A stretch of DNA of 64,000 nucleotides, taken from Dyadobacter chenhuakuii (GTDB taxonomy: Bacteria; Bacteroidota; Bacteroidia; Cytophagales; Spirosomataceae). The stretch covers positions 2,914,001-2,978,000 of the forward strand of contig NZ_CP098805.1 in assembly GCF_023821985.2 (NCBI RefSeq), given 5' to 3'. The position numbers and the translations under genes are program-made. Below, piece after piece: positions 43,308 to 51,156 of the stretch (positions are counted from its first letter, which is position 1; the number at the start of each line of letters is the position of its first letter). The notes under the pieces are model-generated. The model was not told the DNA's origin. It saw only the letters and a program-made list of their open reading frames with translations, and made no database searches.

Positions 43308-44534
43308 ATGGATAAAATCACATCACAACGCATTGCCGCTGAAACGTTTTTCACCGACGCAGAAACCGAATTCATCCAGGAACATTTGCGGGATGATGTG
43401 AGCAAGCTCATGTTACGGGCCAAGCATTTCAAGAACGTTAACGTCCGGAAATTAGGGGCGCAAATTCAATCCAGGCAAAAGGCGTCAAAGAAACTGCCTG
43501 ACTGGTCCGCTAATCCCAACCTCATATTCCCGCCTGCCCTGTCTGTTGAACAATGTTCTTCCGAGGCTACGGCGCGGTATAAAGCAACGTTAATGTCTGG
43601 CGATGAACTGATTGACATTACGGGCGGCATGGGTGTGGATTGCTACTATATGCACCCGAATTTCAAAAATGTGCGGTATTTTGAGCAGCAGCCCGAGGTG
43701 GCCGAAACGGCAAAATTCAACTTTAAGCAACTGGGCGTCACCAACATTGAAGTGCAGGTGCTGGACTCAATTGAAACGCTTAAAACGGAGCAAGGCTATG
43801 CCGACTGGATCTACGCCGATCCCGCCAGACGCAATGACAGACAGGAAAAAGTGGTGCTGCTTTCCGATTGCACACCCGATATCGTCGAAAATCTGTCCGT
43901 TTTATTTGAAAGTTCACCCAATATTCTGCTCAAAACGTCACCACTCCTGGACATCGACCTTGCTGCGAAAACGCTTGTTAATGTCAAAGAAGTGCACGTA
44001 ATCGGTTACGAAGGGGAATGTAAAGAGCTGCTTTTTGTGCTTAAAAAAGACTGGATATCCGACACATTTGACATAAAAGTGCGCATTATCAACGGCTCCG
44101 GTAAGGTGATCAGCCAGCTGGACCTGACCCGTGAATCCGAGCGGTTGACCGGCGTGGATTACTCGCGACCGTTGAAATATCTGTATGAACCGCATGCTGC
44201 CATCCTTAAAGCGGGTGCTTTCCGAACCGTATGCAGTGCTTATGCGCTTGCCAAATTGTCCATTAACAGTCAGTTATATACGTCTGAAAAGCTGATAACC
44301 GATTTTCCGGGCCGTGCTTTTGAAGTGGTTGCGATTTGCAAGCCGGACATTCGCGAAATTATGCAGCACATGGAGGGCGACAAGGCGCATTTGACAGTCC
44401 GCAACTTCCCGGGCAAAAGCGAAGAATTGAGAAAGAAATGGAAGTTGAAAGATGGTGGCAAATATTATCTCTTCGCCACCACATTCTCCAATAAACTGAA
44501 AGCAGTTGTAATTACCGTAAAACCAGAGTCTTAA
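43308..44534 (+). CDS. class I SAM-dependent methyltransferase with THUMP-like domain
   Basis: This 408-residue protein has a Rossmann methyltransferase core with motif I LIDITGGMGVDCYYM near residue 100 and IYADPARR near 165, the equivalent of the catalytic D/N-P-P-Y motif. A C-terminal THUMP-like region follows (about 320-408, PGRAFEVVAICKPDIRE). The family probably modifies RNA, but the substrate is unknown. The 3' end overlaps the convergent ArsC-like gene by four bases. Confidence 0.85.
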   Translation: MDKITSQRIAAETFFTDAETEFIQEHLRDDVSKLMLRAKHFKNVNVRKLGAQIQSRQKASKKLPDWSANPNLIFPPALSVEQCSSEATARYKATLMSGDELIDITGGMGVDCYYMHPNFKNVRYFEQQPEVAETAKFNFKQLGVTNIEVQVLDSIETLKTEQGYADWIYADPARRNDRQEKVVLLSDCTPDIVENLSVLFESSPNILLKTSPLLDIDLAAKTLVNVKEVHVIGYEGECKELLFVLKKDWISDTFDIKVRIINGSGKVISQLDLTRESERLTGVDYSRPLKYLYEPHAAILKAGAFRTVCSAYALAKLSINSQLYTSEKLITDFPGRAFEVVAICKPDIREIMQHMEGDKAHLTVRNFPGKSEELRKKWKLKDGGKYYLFATTFSNKLKAVVITVKPES

Positions 44535-44884
44535 AGGAACTTCTCTTCATATTCCTTCTCCGAAAAGCCAATAGTCACTGCCCTGCCCGATGCGTCTTCG
44601 ATCAGCGGTCTTTTTATGACCGACGTGTGCGCCATCATCAGCCTGGCAGCGGCTTTTTCGTCAGTTATCAGCGCTTTTTCTTCATCTGAAAGTGCTTTCC
44701 AGGTTGTGCTTGCCTTATTGACCACCTTATCCCAGGGAAGCGTTTTAAACCAGGCCTTGATCTTGTTGTTGCTGATGCCCTCTGTTTTGTAGTTATGAAA
44801 AGTATATGCAATGTGATGCTTTTCCAGCCAGGTGCGCGTTTTTTTTACCGTATCGCAATTGGGAATTCCGTAAACCGTCAACAT
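44531..44884 (-). CDS. ArsC/Spx-family (YffB-like) protein
   Basis: This 117-residue thioredoxin-fold protein has the ArsC-family opening YGIPNCDTVKKTRTWLEKH. A Cys at residue 10 has no second Cys of a CxxC pair. The C-terminal motif IKRPLIED is typical. The YffB branch is not proven to reduce arsenate and may be a glutathione- or thiol-linked reductase. It converges on the THUMP-like methyltransferase gene with a four-base overlap and follows the symporter gene by 23 bases. Confidence 0.85.
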   Translation of the reverse strand: MLTVYGIPNCDTVKKTRTWLEKHHIAYTFHNYKTEGISNNKIKAWFKTLPWDKVVNKASTTWKALSDEEKALITDEKAAARLMMAHTSVIKRPLIEDASGRAVTIGFSEKEYEEKFL

Positions 44885-44907
44885 AAAAATAATTTAACCA
44901 ATAAAAT

Positions 44908-46308
44908 CTAACTTTTTGTTATCACCGGCTCCTCCGTGATGAGATCTGAATTGTGCATTTTCAGATCATCCAATTCTCCTTCCCAGCGCGCGATAACGGC
45001 CGTTGCAAGGCAGTTTCCTGTTACATTAACCGAGGTCCGGGCCATATCCATCAGCTCATCGATGCCCATAATGAGCAGTACGGGCCATTCCGGCATGCCA
45101 AAGTTGGCGATGGCGCCCAGCAGGATTACCAATGTTGCCCTAGGGATCCCTGCAACGCCTTTACTGGTCAACATTAATAGTAAAACCATGGTAAGCTGCT
45201 GTCCGATAGACATTTCTGTTCCGGTAGCCTGCGCCACAAAAACGGTTGCCAAGGCCAGATACAAAGTCGAACCATCGAGGTTGAAACTATAACCGGTGGG
45301 CATAACGAAAGAAACGATCTGCCGCGGGACGCCAAATTTCTCCATTTTCTCCATCGCCTTTGGCAGCGCGGATTCGGAGCTTGTAGTGGCAAATGCAATG
45401 GAAACCGGCTCAAAAATAGCCTTTGCAAACTTCACAACTGGAATTCTTGCGAACCATGCAATGGGGATAAAAACGATGAGGACAAAAACAATCAGTGCGC
45501 AGTATAATGTTGCAAGCAGCAATGCCAGGTTCCTCAGCACGTCGATTCCCATATGCCCTACCGTTTCAGCAATGGCCGCACCTACGCCAATCGGCGCAAA
45601 AAGCATGATGATCTTGGTAAGCTTAAACATGACCTCAGCCAGCAATTCCACGCCATGGACGAATTTCTCTTTCTTAACGGTTGGCAGCAAAGCAAGGCTT
45701 ATCCCGAACAAAACGCTGAAAACAACGATTTGAAGCACTTCTCCATGATAAATAGACTTGGCAATGTTCTCCGGGAATGAATGCAGAACAATGTCCTGCC
45801 ACGTTTGTTCAGCCACTTTCGGCAACGTTGCATTCAATGTCTCGGGAGGAATAATGCCGACGCCGGGTTTAAACCAGTTGGCAAAAAACAGCCCGATGAG
45901 CAATGCGAATGTGGTTACTACTTCGAAGTAAAGCAATGATTTCCAGCCCATTCTGCCCACTTGTTTCAAATCAGAATGCCCGGCTATCCCGGTTACAAGC
46001 GTTGCAAAAAGCAAAGGTGCAATCACCGTTTTAATCATTTGTAAAAATATCTGCCGCAAGAAATGCAGCTCCGTGCCCATTTTCGGAAAATCATAACCGA
46101 TTTCCGTTCCTACCAACATGGAGATCAGGATAGATGTGGTCAGATTCTTTTTGAGGATCGCAAAAATGATCAGCCCGGCAAGAGCGGCCCAGCGAAGGCT
46201 CATTAAAACAGTGGCGGGTATGGAGATAATATCGTATGCATCCAGCACGGTGGCTATCGCAGCAATGGTAACTAGGACAATGTTGATGATGGTAATTTTG
46301 CTCTTCAT
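44908..46308 (-). CDS. dicarboxylate/amino acid:cation symporter (DAACS family)
   Basis: This 466-residue transporter has about eight membrane helices and two re-entrant loops. Family marks are GYSFNLDGSTLYLAL, TSKGVAGIPRATLVIL and the last-helix motif DMARTSVNVTGN (421-432). The residues that bind substrate in GltPh are kept (D421, R424, T425, N428), but the Na1-site Asp is Asn (N432), as in DctA-type members. Substrates are probably C4-dicarboxylates or acidic amino acids. A promoter (TTG-N19-TATGTTTA) lies 35-64 bases upstream. Confidence 0.92.
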   Translation of the reverse strand: MKSKITIINIVLVTIAAIATVLDAYDIISIPATVLMSLRWAALAGLIIFAILKKNLTTSILISMLVGTEIGYDFPKMGTELHFLRQIFLQMIKTVIAPLLFATLVTGIAGHSDLKQVGRMGWKSLLYFEVVTTFALLIGLFFANWFKPGVGIIPPETLNATLPKVAEQTWQDIVLHSFPENIAKSIYHGEVLQIVVFSVLFGISLALLPTVKKEKFVHGVELLAEVMFKLTKIIMLFAPIGVGAAIAETVGHMGIDVLRNLALLLATLYCALIVFVLIVFIPIAWFARIPVVKFAKAIFEPVSIAFATTSSESALPKAMEKMEKFGVPRQIVSFVMPTGYSFNLDGSTLYLALATVFVAQATGTEMSIGQQLTMVLLLMLTSKGVAGIPRATLVILLGAIANFGMPEWPVLLIMGIDELMDMARTSVNVTGNCLATAVIARWEGELDDLKMHNSDLITEEPVITKS

Positions 46309-46342
46309 ACGGGAAATTGGAATGAGGAATTCTTTTCGACGG

Positions 46343-46372
46343 TAAACATATAAAAAATCAATTTAAGGCCAA
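46343..46372 (-). promoter_or_regulatory. promoter of the DAACS symporter gene
   Basis: TATGTTTA (46350 to 46343) is one base from TAnnTTTG. TTG (46372 to 46370) lies 19 bases upstream, the standard -33 spacing. The ATG follows 34 bases later. Confidence 0.5.
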
Positions 46373-46563
46373 CTATCCGGACAGCCGCATTTGAACCCTA
46401 ACACAAAATTAATTATATGTATTGGACAATATTATTTAATGATTGTACTAAACAACACTCGCTTTATAAAATAATTATTGGTTTGACGGGTTTTTAAAAC
46501 CGTCTGGAAAATTTGAAATCCCTTACCACCAGGCCACAGACAAAGTGACATTAGTCCATAGAT

Positions 46564-46571
46564 TATCTTTG
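46564..46571 (+). promoter_or_regulatory. -7 element of the universal stress protein operon
   Basis: TATCTTTG is an exact TAnnTTTG match. The leader to the ATG at 46660 would be about 80 bases. A TTG -33 element is not obvious. An in-frame TTG at 46597 would extend the protein, but the USP fold begins at the ATG. Confidence 0.45.
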
Positions 46572-46659
46572 TTTTAAAAGCGGCGGAAATCCTTGTTTGG
46601 AGTCTGTAAATTTGATATGTTCGGAAATTACATCATTCCATTCAAAACAAGCCCTGACA

Positions 46660-47511
46660 ATGAACAAGATCCTTATCCCGATTGACTTTTCTGAAAACGC
46701 GGAACATGCATTGGCTGCGGCAAAAATCATAGCGGACAAAGAAGCTACAAAGTTGCTCGTGCTGCATGCGTATCAGCCTTATATAGCGGATGTTAACATA
46801 ACACCCGGCAATGTGTTGCCCGGCATCGACGGCAGCGATTTTCTCTCCATGAGCAGCGAGCTGGAAGTAGAATATCAGAAAAGGCTGGAAAGGTATGTGG
46901 ATGATGTGATTGCGGAAGGTTATCAGGCGGAAGCGATCTGGGCCATTGGCAGCGTTCAATCCACTGTGTCGGAAGCCATTGAAGCGCATAATCCAAATCT
47001 GGTCATAATCGGAAGGACCGGAACAGGCGGGTTTCTGGATAAGCTGATCGGCAGCTCGGCCACAAGTATTGGCTTAAATTCCAATTGCCCGGTGCTCGTG
47101 ATCCCGCCGCAAAGCACACCGAAAAAATTCCAGAAAGTCGTTTACGCCACGCAGTTTGAATATGATGAGACTGACATTCTCCGCGAAGTTTACGTGCTAA
47201 TGAACCACCTAGGTGCTAATCTCACCTTATTAAAAATCAAATCAGGTTCACAGCCAAACATTCAGGCTGATCATCAGTATATCGATGAAATCAAATCCAA
47301 CTTCGCCATTGCGGAAGATGCGATCGTGTTTCGCGAGGCCCGGCACGTGCTGGATGGCATAGAGGATTATTGTGACGAAGTGGGTGCGGATCTGTTGATC
47401 ATGTCGGCGCGGGAGCGGTCATTTATTGAAGAATTTTTGATCAATCCGAGCGTTACCCGTAAGCTGATCATCGATACTCACGTGCCGCTGCTCGTTTTTC
47501 ACCTTAAATAA
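46660..47511 (+). CDS. universal stress protein with tandem USP domains
   Basis: This 283-residue protein has two USP domains. The first begins KILIPIDFSENAEHAL and carries the ATP-binding pattern G-x2-G-x9-G-S in IGRTGTGGFLDKLIGSS. The second (about 155-283) keeps the fold but not the ATP motif (MSARERSFIEEFL). Tandem USPs are common in Bacteroidota and respond to stress or energy state. I start at ATG 46660 because the USP fold begins there. The corA gene follows after six bases. Confidence 0.9.
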   Translation: MNKILIPIDFSENAEHALAAAKIIADKEATKLLVLHAYQPYIADVNITPGNVLPGIDGSDFLSMSSELEVEYQKRLERYVDDVIAEGYQAEAIWAIGSVQSTVSEAIEAHNPNLVIIGRTGTGGFLDKLIGSSATSIGLNSNCPVLVIPPQSTPKKFQKVVYATQFEYDETDILREVYVLMNHLGANLTLLKIKSGSQPNIQADHQYIDEIKSNFAIAEDAIVFREARHVLDGIEDYCDEVGADLLIMSARERSFIEEFLINPSVTRKLIIDTHVPLLVFHLK

Positions 47512-47517
47512 AAAACA

Positions 47518-48645
47518 TTGGAAAAGGCAGAGAATACAAGGGCTTTTCAGCCTGAACATCTGATTTCACGCAACAGGAAGCCGAAGCGATACAAGAAAAA
47601 TCTGCTCACCTCTCCCGGCACACTCACGTACATTGGCCCTGATGTTGAGTTAAAGACCAAGATCAGGAAGATTGTGTATAATGATCAGATTTTCAAGGAT
47701 GAACAGGTAAAATCTCTGCTGGAATGCAGCCCGGGCACGGCGACGGAAAAGGCCGTCACCTGGCTCGACGTCGACGGCATTCACGAAACCGCATTGATCG
47801 CCAAACTTGGCAAACTATATAAGCTGCATCCGCTCCTGCTGGAAGATGTGGTGAATACGGAACACAAGCCCAAACTGGAAATATATGACAGCGGCCACCT
47901 GTTCCTGACATTGAAAATGCTGCATATTGATTCGGAATCGCCTATTTGCCTGTCTTCGGAACATGTCAGTTTTGTTTTGGGGGAAAATTACCTGGTGTCT
48001 TTTCAGGAAGAGCTAACCAATGATATTTTTTCCCCGGTGCTGGATCGTTTGCAAGCATCCGTTGGGAAAACGCGCAGGAACGGCGCTGATTACCTGATGT
48101 TTGCCTTAATGGACATTGTCATTGACAATTACTTCATCGTGCTTGAAAAACTGGGCGACAGCCTGGATACGGTTGAAGATCAGGTGATCCGGGGCACAGA
48201 GGAGTTGTCGCTCAAAGAACTCTATTCCCTGAAACGGGAGCTAACCATTGCCAGAAGGGTCATCTGGCCGCTGCGTGACATGATCAACCAGTTGATCCGT
48301 GAAGATAATCCGCTCATTAATAAAGATACAATTCCTTATCTGCGAGATCTTTACGACCATGTGATGCAGGTTCTGGACACCATTGACTCCTACCGCGAAC
48401 TTGTGGCCAGCCTTGCAGATGTGCATTTGTCTACGATCAGCAACCGGATGAATTCGGTGATGAAAACATTGACCATCTTCTCTGCTGTGTTTATGCCCCT
48501 GACCTTTATCGTTGGCGTTTACGGCATGAACTTCGAAAATATGCCCGAACTGAGGGCGCACAACGGTTATTATTATGTTTGGGGATTGATGATCGCGGTC
48601 ACGACAGGGCTGATATTTTATTTCAAATCCAAGAAATGGATGTAA
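47518..48645 (+). CDS. corA: CorA-family magnesium/cobalt transporter
   Basis: This 375-residue protein has a long cytoplasmic N-terminal domain and two C-terminal membrane helices, with the signature YGMNF (GMN) at the end of the first. CorA forms a pentameric Mg2+/Co2+ channel. Start is a TTG six bases after the stress protein stop, as no ATG precedes the conserved region. It sits in a likely unit with the stress protein; murF-alr follows with its own -7 element. Confidence 0.93.
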   Translation: MEKAENTRAFQPEHLISRNRKPKRYKKNLLTSPGTLTYIGPDVELKTKIRKIVYNDQIFKDEQVKSLLECSPGTATEKAVTWLDVDGIHETALIAKLGKLYKLHPLLLEDVVNTEHKPKLEIYDSGHLFLTLKMLHIDSESPICLSSEHVSFVLGENYLVSFQEELTNDIFSPVLDRLQASVGKTRRNGADYLMFALMDIVIDNYFIVLEKLGDSLDTVEDQVIRGTEELSLKELYSLKRELTIARRVIWPLRDMINQLIREDNPLINKDTIPYLRDLYDHVMQVLDTIDSYRELVASLADVHLSTISNRMNSVMKTLTIFSAVFMPLTFIVGVYGMNFENMPELRAHNGYYYVWGLMIAVTTGLIFYFKSKKWM

Positions 48646-48652
48646 GGTTTGA

Positions 48653-48660
48653 TACCTTTG
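48653..48660 (+). promoter_or_regulatory. -7 element upstream of murF-alr
   Basis: TACCTTTG matches TAnnTTTG and lies 21 bases before the ATG at 48682. The -33 region lies within the corA end and has no clear TTG. Confidence 0.4.
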
Positions 48661-48681
48661 TGGCCTGAAAACCGCATTGGA

Positions 48682-51156
48682 ATGAACATTACTGCAAACA
48701 GCTTTCAAACAATCACTACCGACGCTGCTTACCTGCTTACGGACAGCCGCCAGATCTCATTTCCTGGCCAGAGTATCTTTTTCGCGATTAAGGGCGACCG
48801 TCATGATGGTCACCAGTTTTTACCGGCGTTGTATGCAAGCGGTGTGCGCGAATTTGTGGTTGAAGAAGCTGCTTATTCAGAGTCTTTGCGTTGGCAGACA
48901 GCGGTTTGGCACGATGCCATCATATGGATTGTGCCTTCCAGCATTCGTGCTTTGCAGTCGCTGGTGGCGGAAAGAAGGCGTCGGTACAACCTTCCCGTGG
49001 TAGGCATAGCAGGCAGTAATGGCAAAACAATTGTAAAGGAATGGCTCGTCCAGCTTGCTTCTCCGCAGGCGACCATCGTGGCGAGTCCGAAAAGTTATAA
49101 CTCCCAGATCGGTGTTCCATTATCCGTTTGGAACATTGGAAAACAACATACATTAGGCATTTTCGAAGCGGGCATTTCACGCGCGCACGAAATGGAATAT
49201 CTGCAACCGGTTATGCAGCCAACGATTGGCATTTTTACCAATATCGGCCCTGCGCATGACGATGGTTTCAAAAGCCGTAAGCAAAAGATCACCGAAAAGC
49301 TCCGGCTTTTTACGAAGGTCAGAAAACTCATTTACCGCAAGGATTATACGGAGCTCGACGAAGAAATCAACCTGATATTAAAACCCGTAAACTCCTTTTT
49401 GCAGACGATCAGCTGGGGAAAACCGGCATCCGGTGCCGATATCATTGTTTCGTATCAAAAAGACAAAGTCAAAACGGCCATTTCACTGACTGGCAAATTC
49501 GGCAACCAGAAGTTTGAGACCACATTTACCGATGACGCTTCGCTTGAAAATCTCACGCATTGCATCGTGTTTTTGTTGGATTTTGGTTTTTCAAATACGT
49601 CAATCCAGGAAGGCATCCGGCTGCTGAAACCGGTTTCCATGCGTTTGGAACTGAAAGAAGGCATCAATCACAATTACATTATTGATGATGCCTATAACAA
49701 TGATTTGCAGGGACTTTCCATGGCACTGAACTTTCTCGCCCAGCAGGAACAGCGCCAGAAAAAGACGGTCATTTTATCCGATGTATTACAAACGGGACAA
49801 ACGCCCGCAGAGCTTTACAAAACGGTTGCCAGGCTTCTGAAAGAGAAGGTAATTGATCAATTGATCGGCATAGGGCCCGAAATCGGGAGTCAGGCTTCAT
49901 TGTTTGACGTTAAGATGACCCACTTTTTTGCCGATACGGCCACATTCCTGCACGAATTTCCTTTCAACTCCTTATCAGACAGCCTTGTACTGATCAAAGG
50001 AGCCAGACCATTCTCATTTGAAAAAATCGTTCAGCGGTTGCAGCAAAAAGCGCATGGGACGGTCTTAGAGATCAATCTGGATGCATTATCCCATAATTTG
50101 AATTTTTACAGGTCAAAAGTCGGGGCGCAAACCAAGATCATGGCGATGGTGAAGGCATTTGCGTATGGAACCGGCAGTTCCGAAGTGGCTTCTCTCCTGC
50201 AATTTCACCGCGTGGATTACCTGGGCGTTGCCTATGCGGACGAAGGTGTTGCATTAAGGCAAAGCGGCATTACATTGCCGATTATGGTGATGAATGCTAC
50301 TTCCCAGGCATTTGATCTGCTGCTGCAATACAGACTTGAACCTGAAATTTACAGCCAGCGCATTTTTACCGAGTGGATCGCATTTGTAAACAAGAATAAG
50401 TTCACCGCCGAGATCCCAGCAATGCATTTGAAGCTTGATACAGGCATGCACCGCCTGGGTTTTGTAAAAGATGACCTGGAATGGCTGATTGAAATGTTGA
50501 AGGCAAATCCCCACATGAAGGTCGCCTCTATTTTCTCCCACCTTGTCGGCGCGGACGAAGGTGTTCACAATGCTTTTTCAAAACAGCAGTTCGAGCTTTT
50601 CCATGAAGGCGCACAGCAAATTGAAACAGCACTCGGTTATACTGCAATTAAGCACATGCTGAATTCAGCTGGAATTGTTCGTTTTCCGGATTATAAGCTG
50701 GATATGGTGCGTTTGGGCATCGGTCTTTATGGCGTGGAAGCAACCGGGCAGGAGCAGCAGGCCTTGCAGTCGGTGGGCACATTGAAAACAGTTGTCTCGC
50801 AAATCAAATATTTGTCGGCAGGTGAAACAGTCGGTTACAGCCGGCGCGGGCATCTGGACCACGACGCCGCCATTGCCACGCTGGCCATTGGCTATGCGGA
50901 TGGCTATGACCGCGGATTAGGAAATGGAGCAGGAAAAGTGTGGGTAAATGGCACGCTATGCCCTACAATTGGCAACATTTGCATGGATATGACCATGATC
51001 GATGTCACGGGAGCCACTGTCAACGAGGGCGACGAAGTGATTATTTTTGGAAAAGAAATGCCGATTATCGAACTCTCCAAACAAATAAACACGATCCCTT
51101 ATGAAATCCTGACAGGAATCGGGGACCGTGTTAAAAGGGTTTTTTATAAAGAATAA
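48682..51156 (+). CDS. bifunctional UDP-MurNAc-tripeptide:D-Ala-D-Ala ligase / alanine racemase (MurF-Alr fusion)
   Basis: The 824-residue protein fuses two cell-wall enzymes. The N-terminal MurF half (to about 450) has the P-loop GIAGSNGKT (108-116) and Mur-ligase segments ISRAHEMEYL and IDDAYNNDL. The C-terminal alanine racemase half has the PLP Lys in MAMVKAFAYG, LDTGMHRLG and the Tyr in VGYSRRG. The alanine racemase makes D-Ala and MurF attaches D-Ala-D-Ala to the peptide stem, so the fusion links supply and use, with Ddl between them. Start is ATG 48682; the upstream frame lacks Mur features. The stop codon directly abuts the ppk1 stop on the other strand. Confidence 0.95.
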   Translation: MNITANSFQTITTDAAYLLTDSRQISFPGQSIFFAIKGDRHDGHQFLPALYASGVREFVVEEAAYSESLRWQTAVWHDAIIWIVPSSIRALQSLVAERRRRYNLPVVGIAGSNGKTIVKEWLVQLASPQATIVASPKSYNSQIGVPLSVWNIGKQHTLGIFEAGISRAHEMEYLQPVMQPTIGIFTNIGPAHDDGFKSRKQKITEKLRLFTKVRKLIYRKDYTELDEEINLILKPVNSFLQTISWGKPASGADIIVSYQKDKVKTAISLTGKFGNQKFETTFTDDASLENLTHCIVFLLDFGFSNTSIQEGIRLLKPVSMRLELKEGINHNYIIDDAYNNDLQGLSMALNFLAQQEQRQKKTVILSDVLQTGQTPAELYKTVARLLKEKVIDQLIGIGPEIGSQASLFDVKMTHFFADTATFLHEFPFNSLSDSLVLIKGARPFSFEKIVQRLQQKAHGTVLEINLDALSHNLNFYRSKVGAQTKIMAMVKAFAYGTGSSEVASLLQFHRVDYLGVAYADEGVALRQSGITLPIMVMNATSQAFDLLLQYRLEPEIYSQRIFTEWIAFVNKNKFTAEIPAMHLKLDTGMHRLGFVKDDLEWLIEMLKANPHMKVASIFSHLVGADEGVHNAFSKQQFELFHEGAQQIETALGYTAIKHMLNSAGIVRFPDYKLDMVRLGIGLYGVEATGQEQQALQSVGTLKTVVSQIKYLSAGETVGYSRRGHLDHDAAIATLAIGYADGYDRGLGNGAGKVWVNGTLCPTIGNICMDMTMIDVTGATVNEGDEVIIFGKEMPIIELSKQINTIPYEILTGIGDRVKRVFYKE

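Larger units (their letters stand above)
46309..46659. other. 351-base divergent intergenic region (symporter / stress protein)
   Basis: The region holds a minus-strand promoter near 46343-46372 for the symporter, a plus-strand -7 element at 46564-46571 for the stress protein, and an imperfect dyad at 46485-46504 (GACGG/CCGTC with a T/A-rich centre) without a T-tract, a possible operator. It is AT-rich. I see no supported gene or RNA; a 26-codon reading frame at about 46417 has no convincing features. Confidence 0.5.

Noticed and set aside
46417-46500. 26-codon frame before the stress-protein gene as a small peptide or RiPP precursor
   Set aside because: No ribosome site, leader motif or modifying enzyme is near; probably chance.
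46485-46504. Intrinsic terminator in the symporter/stress-protein gap
   Set aside because: The dyad has an A/T-rich centre and a mismatch, with no T-tract after it; an operator or chance is likelier.
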